A DNA stretch of 64,000 bases from Streptomyces sp. HNM0575 (GTDB taxonomy: Bacteria; Actinomycetota; Actinomycetes; Streptomycetales; Streptomycetaceae), in contig NZ_JAASAG010000011.1 of assembly GCF_012726265.1 (NCBI RefSeq), positions 62,001 to 126,000 of the forward strand, written 5' to 3'. Below are positions 60,159 through 64,000 of this stretch, one piece after another; position 1 is the first letter of the stretch, and each line of letters begins with the position of its first letter. A model generated the notes under the pieces. The model searched no databases. It saw only the letters and a list, made by a program, of their open reading frames with translations, and was not told the DNA's origin. A program made the position numbers and the translations under genes.

Positions 60159-61568
60159 GTGAAGGCTCGGAACGCTGAGAACGCGGTCGACGTCCACGGC
60201 ACGGTGGCGGAAGGCTACGAGGCCGTCCGGGACGCCTTCGCGGCGAACTTCGCCGACCGGGGCGACACCGGCGCGGCCGTCGCCGTGCACCGCGAGGGGC
60301 GCCTCGTCGCGGACCTCTGGGCGGGCACCAGGAACCCCGCCACCGCGGCCCGCGAGGACGGCGGTGAGGACGGCCGTCAGGACGGCGGTGAGGACGGCCG
60401 CGGGGAGAGCACCGCCGATGCCCGCGGTGAGCGCGGCGCCGACGGGACCGTGGACCTCTGGCAGCGGGAGACCGCCGCCGTCGTGCGTTCGGCCTCCAAG
60501 GGCCCCGCGGCCGCCGTGCTCCATCTGCTGCACCAGCGCGGCCAGTTGGACCTGGACGCGCCCGTCGCCACGTACTGGCCGGAGTTCAAGGCGAACGGCA
60601 AGGAACGCGTACTGGTGCGGCACGTGCTGGCCCACCGTGCGGGCCTCCCGGCGCTCGACACCCCGCTCACCGTCGACCAGGCCGCCGACGGCGTCAGCGG
60701 GCCCTCGGCGCTCGTGGCGCAGGCACCGCTGTGGGAACCGGGTACGGACCACGGCTACCACCCGCACACCTTCGGCTGGCTCGTCGGCGAGCTGGTGCGC
60801 CGCGCGACGGGACGTCCGTTCGGGCGCTGGTTCGCGGAGGAGATCGCGGGCCCGCTGGGTCTGAGCATGTGGTTCGGCATTCCCGCGACGTCCGAAGTCC
60901 CGGACGGCGGCGTCGACTTGGCGCGTCTGGCCGAGGTGCCCACCCCCGAGCCGGCCGCCGCGGCGGGCTTGCGGCTGCGTCCCAAGCTGTCGGTGACGGA
61001 GGCGTACGGCGACCCGGAGTCCCTGACCCGGAGGGCCTTCGACTCGGCCGGACCCAGGCCGTACGAGAACGATCCGGTCTGGCTCACGGCCGGACTGCCC
61101 GGCGCCGGTGCCGTGGCGACGGCCCGTTCGCTGTCCCGCTTCTACGCGGCGCTCATCGGCCCGGTCGAGCCGCAGCCGGCCGCGTCCGGGGCGTCCGGGG
61201 CGTCCGGTGGATCAGGCGGAGCCGGGGCGGGCGGCGGGCGCGGCCCCCGGCACGCCCGCCGCCCCCACGGCGGCGGACGGCTGTTCACACCCGCCACGCT
61301 GACTCAGGCCCGCTCCCAGGAGTCGAGCGGGCCGGACCGCGTGCTGATCGTCAACTCCCGCTTCGGGCTGGGCTTCATGCTCCACGGGCCCGGTGCGCCG
61401 ATGCTCGCGCAGGGCTCCTTCGGCCACCCGGGACGCGGCGGCTCGCTGGCGTTCGCCGACCCGGAGTCCGGTACGGCCTTCGCATACGTGACCGCCGCCA
61501 TGCAGCGCTCCGTCACCTCGGACCCGCGTGCGCACGCGCTCGTACGGGCGCTGCGCGGCTGCCTGTGA
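60159..61568 (+). CDS. Beta-lactamase-family (class C fold) serine hydrolase
   Basis: A 469-residue esterase/beta-lactamase-fold protein. SxxK is Ser111-Ala-Ser-Lys114 (VRSASKG). The Tyr motif is likely Tyr in GYHPHTFGW, and a late HPGRGGSLAFADP segment is typical of the EstB-like branch. There is no signal peptide. It has an Asp/Gly-rich 30-residue insert near residue 70 and a Gly/Ala/Ser insert near residue 350. GTG 60159 is the likely start, 56 bases after cbiO; it may be read through from that operon but is not obviously related. Confidence 0.87.
   Translation: MKARNAENAVDVHGTVAEGYEAVRDAFAANFADRGDTGAAVAVHREGRLVADLWAGTRNPATAAREDGGEDGRQDGGEDGRGESTADARGERGADGTVDLWQRETAAVVRSASKGPAAAVLHLLHQRGQLDLDAPVATYWPEFKANGKERVLVRHVLAHRAGLPALDTPLTVDQAADGVSGPSALVAQAPLWEPGTDHGYHPHTFGWLVGELVRRATGRPFGRWFAEEIAGPLGLSMWFGIPATSEVPDGGVDLARLAEVPTPEPAAAAGLRLRPKLSVTEAYGDPESLTRRAFDSAGPRPYENDPVWLTAGLPGAGAVATARSLSRFYAALIGPVEPQPAASGASGASGGSGGAGAGGGRGPRHARRPHGGGRLFTPATLTQARSQESSGPDRVLIVNSRFGLGFMLHGPGAPMLAQGSFGHPGRGGSLAFADPESGTAFAYVTAAMQRSVTSDPRAHALVRALRGCL
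60357..60402. repeat. 24-bp repeat inside the serine hydrolase
   Basis: A GACGGCGGTGAGGACGGCCG unit occurs twice, with shorter GAGGACGGC pieces before it. It is in frame and encodes the Glu-Asp-Gly-Gly insert. Confidence 0.75.
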
Positions 61569-61802
61569 CGGTCGTCCGACGGGCCCGCCGGAGCAGACGG
61601 GCGGTGTGGGACGACGGCCCCCCGTGCCGTCCTGCCGTCCGCCGGCGACGCACGCGCCGCCACCCCGCGGGCCCAACGGCCTCCCCCTGACCGGCAGTTC
61701 TGCTCGTGGCGGGTGATGCGGCCCCCGGGACGGCCGGGACGAGGCCAGGTCCGGAGACCCGCGGCCCTTCCCGGCCAGGTTCTCCCGGCCAGGTTCTCCC
61801 GG

Positions 61803-62291
61803 TCAGTCCTTCAGATGGGCCCACACCGCGCTGCCCCGCGTGACGGGCGAGACCGCCACGCCCCAGCTCTCCGAGAGGGTGTCGACGATGTACAGCCCGC
61901 GGCCGCACTCCTTCTCGGCGGTCGGCGCACGCCGCTGCGGCGAGCGGCTGCTGGTGTCGTCGTCGTGGACCTCGACCCGTACACCGTCGTACTCACAGTA
62001 GGAGGCGGCGCACACGATCCAGGCGCTGTCGGTGTGGGTGACGGCGTTGGTCACCAACTCCGAGAGCACCAGGGCAGCTTGCTCGCGTAAATCGGACGAC
62101 GCTCCACGGCGGCCGAGCCAACGGTCCATCGCGTGCCGGACCCGGGGGACGCTGACGTCCTCGGCCGGGAGCCGGAGCGCGTGTGAATCCGTACGGGAGC
62201 CGGACGGTGGGCGCGGAGGGCGGTGGTGCGTGGGGGGCACGCTCAAGGGGAGCACGGCCTCACTATGAGTGCTGCGGTCTTCAACTCGCAA
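61803..62291 (-). CDS. RsbW/SpoIIAB-like ATP-binding regulator
   Basis: A 162-residue HATPase_c_2 protein, possibly an anti-sigma factor or kinase. The N-box is in LVLSELVTNAVTHT (~70-83) and the G1 region is VEVHDDD, followed by GRGLYIVDTLSESWGV. TTG at 62291 has AGAAGGA 4-5 bases upstream and is preferred over more distant ATG codons. It is divergent from the WhiJ-like gene. Together with it and the DUF397 gene it completes a WhiJ-type regulatory set known from Streptomyces development. Confidence 0.85.
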   Translation of the reverse strand: MRVEDRSTHSEAVLPLSVPPTHHRPPRPPSGSRTDSHALRLPAEDVSVPRVRHAMDRWLGRRGASSDLREQAALVLSELVTNAVTHTDSAWIVCAASYCEYDGVRVEVHDDDTSSRSPQRRAPTAEKECGRGLYIVDTLSESWGVAVSPVTRGSAVWAHLKD

Positions 62292-62457
62292 GCTTCCTTC
62301 TGATAATTTCAGAGTGAAGACGCAATGAGGCGGCCCGAGTTGACACATCGGCACCGGCTCCGGCGTGCCATGACGGCAACCGCGAAGCCGGTACGGTCAA
62401 AGCGGAATCCGTCTGCGAAGACCGGCTACGGACCGGGGGATCCCGGGAGGTGAGGGC

Positions 62458-63339
62458 GTGACCGATGCACTTCCGAGCGGTTCGAGTGCTCCGACGGTGC
62501 TGCGCATCATCCTCGGGAAGCGGCTGAAGGAGCTGCGCGAGCGCTCCGGCTTCCGCCTGGACACCGCCGCCAAGGCGCTGCGCGTGAACCATCTGACGAT
62601 CAGGCGGATGGAGAACGCCCAGGTCGGGCTCAAAGTCCCTTATGTCAAGGAGCTGTTGAGACTCTACGACGTGAGCGAGGCGGAGGTCGGCGAGTTCATA
62701 GCCATGGCCGAGCGCGCCAACGAGCCCGGCTGGTGGTATCCGTTCCGCGACGCCCTGCCCGACTGGTTCCGCGCCTACGTGAGCCTGGAGACCGACGCGG
62801 AGGTCATCCGTGTCTACGAACCCCACTACGTGACGGGGCTGTTGCAGACCCGCCAGTACGCGCGTGCCGTCATCGGCGCCGGATTCCCCAACGACTCCGA
62901 GGAGTCGTTGGAACACCGCGTCGATCTGCGGGTGCGCCGCCAGGAGTTGCTGGAGCGCAGCGACGCCCCGACGCTCTGGGTCGTACTGGAGGAGGCCGCG
63001 CTGCGCCGCGAAGTGGGCGGCCCGGCGGTCATGCGGAGCCAGCTGGACCGGCTCCTCGAGACCACGGAGCTGCCCAACGTCACCCTGCGGATCGTGCCGC
63101 TCGCAGCCGGGCCCCACCCGGGCACGGGCGGCCACGTGACCTACTTCCGGTTCGCCGAGCGGGAGTTGCAGGACATCGTCTACACCGAGGTCGGGCTGAC
63201 CAGCGCGGTCTATCTGGACCAGCGGCCCGACGTGGTCACGCACCTGGAGGCGCTCACGCGCATCTCGCTGCTGGCCGCCGAGCACGTGCCGGATCCCCGG
63301 ACGTATCTGAGTAACCTGCGTAAGGAGTACGACAAATGA
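62458..63339 (+). CDS. WhiJ-like XRE regulator (HTH + DUF5753)
   Basis: A 293-residue protein. The N-terminal helix-turn-helix is KRLKELRERSGFRLDTAAKA through NHLTIRRMENAQ (~20-55). The C-terminal DUF5753 domain includes WWYPFRDALPDWFRAYVSLE, VTGLLQTRQYARAVI, RRQELLERSDAPTLWVVLEEAALR and RIVPLAAGPHPGT. GTG 62458 is preceded by GGAGG. Its stop overlaps the DUF397 start by 4 bases (ATGA). Members of this family (WhiJ, the abaA-region proteins) modulate sporulation and antibiotic production. Confidence 0.9.
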   Translation: MTDALPSGSSAPTVLRIILGKRLKELRERSGFRLDTAAKALRVNHLTIRRMENAQVGLKVPYVKELLRLYDVSEAEVGEFIAMAERANEPGWWYPFRDALPDWFRAYVSLETDAEVIRVYEPHYVTGLLQTRQYARAVIGAGFPNDSEESLEHRVDLRVRRQELLERSDAPTLWVVLEEAALRREVGGPAVMRSQLDRLLETTELPNVTLRIVPLAAGPHPGTGGHVTYFRFAERELQDIVYTEVGLTSAVYLDQRPDVVTHLEALTRISLLAAEHVPDPRTYLSNLRKEYDK

Positions 63340-63593
63340 CCCTTGAAGCTCGCGTCGGTCACGAGGTCCGCAACGGCATGCCCGCGCGTGAACTGGGCAC
63401 CGAGGGCTGGCACAAGCCGTGGAGCGGCCAGAACGGCGGTGCCTGCGTCGAGGCCAAGAGGCTGCCCGACGGCTGCGTGGCGCTGCGCCAGTCCACCGAT
63501 CCGGACAGCCCGGCCCTGCTCTACTCGGCCCACGGGATGAGGGCGTTCATCGAGGCCGCCAAGTCGGGCGGCGCCGACTTCCTCAAGAGCTGA
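63336..63593 (+). CDS. DUF397 small regulatory partner
   Basis: An 85-residue DUF397 protein. The core is WHKPWSGQNGGACVEAKRLPDGCVALRQS, then PALLYSAHGMRAFIEAAKSG, the expected WxKSSxS...CVEVA-like pattern in slightly diverged form. It is translationally coupled to the WhiJ-like regulator, its usual partner in Streptomyces, sometimes described as toxin-antitoxin-like pairs. Confidence 0.9.
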   Translation: MTLEARVGHEVRNGMPARELGTEGWHKPWSGQNGGACVEAKRLPDGCVALRQSTDPDSPALLYSAHGMRAFIEAAKSGGADFLKS

Positions 63594-63777
63594 CCGGGAC
63601 CGGGCCGCCCGCACAGACCACGCACGGCCGGCCCCCCTGCACCACCCCGCACCATCCGCATCACCCCGCACCACCGACCGTGACCCCCCGACCGAAGACC
63701 ATCCGGCCGGCCGGCGGGGAAGCACTTTCGCCGTGTGCTCTCCCCGCCGGCCTCATCGCCGGAAGCTCCATACGCAG

Positions 63778-63811
63778 CAGCCCTCATACGGCAACAGCCC
63801 TCATACGGCAG
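63778..63811. repeat. Two copies of a 17-bp repeat before the methyltransferase
   Basis: CAGCCCTCATACGGCAA occurs twice in tandem (last base A or G), ending 14 bases before the start codon. It overlaps the expected promoter or leader of the methyltransferase gene. Confidence 0.75.
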
Positions 63812-63825
63812 GAATGGGATGACTG

Positions 63826-64000
63826 ATGACCACGTCCGGAAAGCCTGAGATCGACACCAGCAGGCCGCACTCGGCCCGGATGTACGACTACTACCTGGGC
63901 GGCAAGGACTGGTATCCGGTCGACGAGGTGGCCGCCGAGAAAGTGATCAAGGTGTGCCCCCAGATCCGGCTCACCGCGGAGACCAACCGGTCGTTCATGC
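63826..64000 (+). CDS. SAM-dependent methyltransferase (PF04672-like), 3' end outside window
   Basis: The first 58 residues are visible. TSRPHSARMYDYYLGGKDWYPVD is the hallmark opening of the large actinomycete S-adenosyl methyltransferase family formerly called DUF574, followed by AAEKVIKVCPQIRLTAETNRSFM. These genes often lie next to WhiJ/DUF397 sets, as here. The substrate is unknown. ATG 63826 follows GGCAGGAATGGG. Confidence 0.9.
   Translation, partial: MTTSGKPEIDTSRPHSARMYDYYLGGKDWYPVDEVAAEKVIKVCPQIRLTAETNRSFM

Noticed and set aside
1..64000. Mobile elements, integrases, attachment sites or prophage genes
   Set aside because: No transposase, recombinase or phage structural gene and no terminal inverted repeats were found; the lone tRNA-Ala is not followed by an integrase or an obvious duplicate of its 3' end.

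Overview
The window is 64 kb of very GC-rich DNA (about 70% or more) with strongly GC-biased third codon positions, many GTG/TTG starts and a few likely CTG starts. Its gene content is that of a filamentous actinomycete, almost certainly Streptomyces. Supporting markers are an SsgA-like sporulation protein, a WhiJ/DUF397/ATPase regulatory trio, the SepX-Glp division locus and a Nur-type nickel box. No insertion sequence, prophage, CRISPR array or rRNA was seen. One tRNA gene (Ala, CGC) is present.

Layout. 1-10 kb: end of a fructose PTS permease, a P1-family peptidase, a mechanosensitive channel, methylthioadenosine phosphorylase, an FmdB zinc ribbon, an MFS transporter and a proton antiporter. 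10-20 kb: a secreted penicillin-acylase-type hydrolase, then a conserved core locus (formyl-THF cyclo-ligase divergent from galU-moeA/glp-moaC-mogA-rimJ-sepX) that is syntenic with mycobacterial and corynebacterial division genes, then tRNA-Ala. 20-38 kb: membrane and secreted proteins, a putative shikimate/quinate uptake and dehydrogenase operon with a TetR neighbour, a nickel-binding small protein, a phospholipase C, acetyltransferases, a degenerate malonyltransferase with a large Pro-Gly repeat tail, and exonuclease III. 36.8-45.4 kb: a compact set that looks like a terpenoid or meroterpenoid biosynthetic cluster (aminotransferase, UbiA prenyltransferase, squalene-cyclase-fold enzyme, FAD monooxygenase, then a TauD-type oxygenase and a convergent sulfotransferase). 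45.7-50.9 kb: a MerR regulator divergent from a translationally coupled Baeyer-Villiger-like monooxygenase, alpha/beta hydrolase and SDR. 51-64 kb: an HTH protein, a tricorn-type protease, an SsgA-like protein, a nickel/cobalt ECF transporter preceded by a Nur box, a serine hydrolase, the WhiJ-type trio and the start of an S-adenosylmethionine methyltransferase.

Two themes stand out. First, the terpene-type cluster pairs an FAD monooxygenase with a cyclase whose catalytic motif is reduced to a single Asp-x-Thr, as in oxidosqualene cyclases. This suggests prenylation, then epoxidation, then epoxide-triggered cyclisation. Second, at least a dozen otherwise conserved proteins carry in-frame low-complexity or tandem-repeat expansions (repeat units in multiples of 3 bp). 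They include a shikimate dehydrogenase with both a 129-residue repetitive leader and a collagen-like Gly-Leu-Pro insert.
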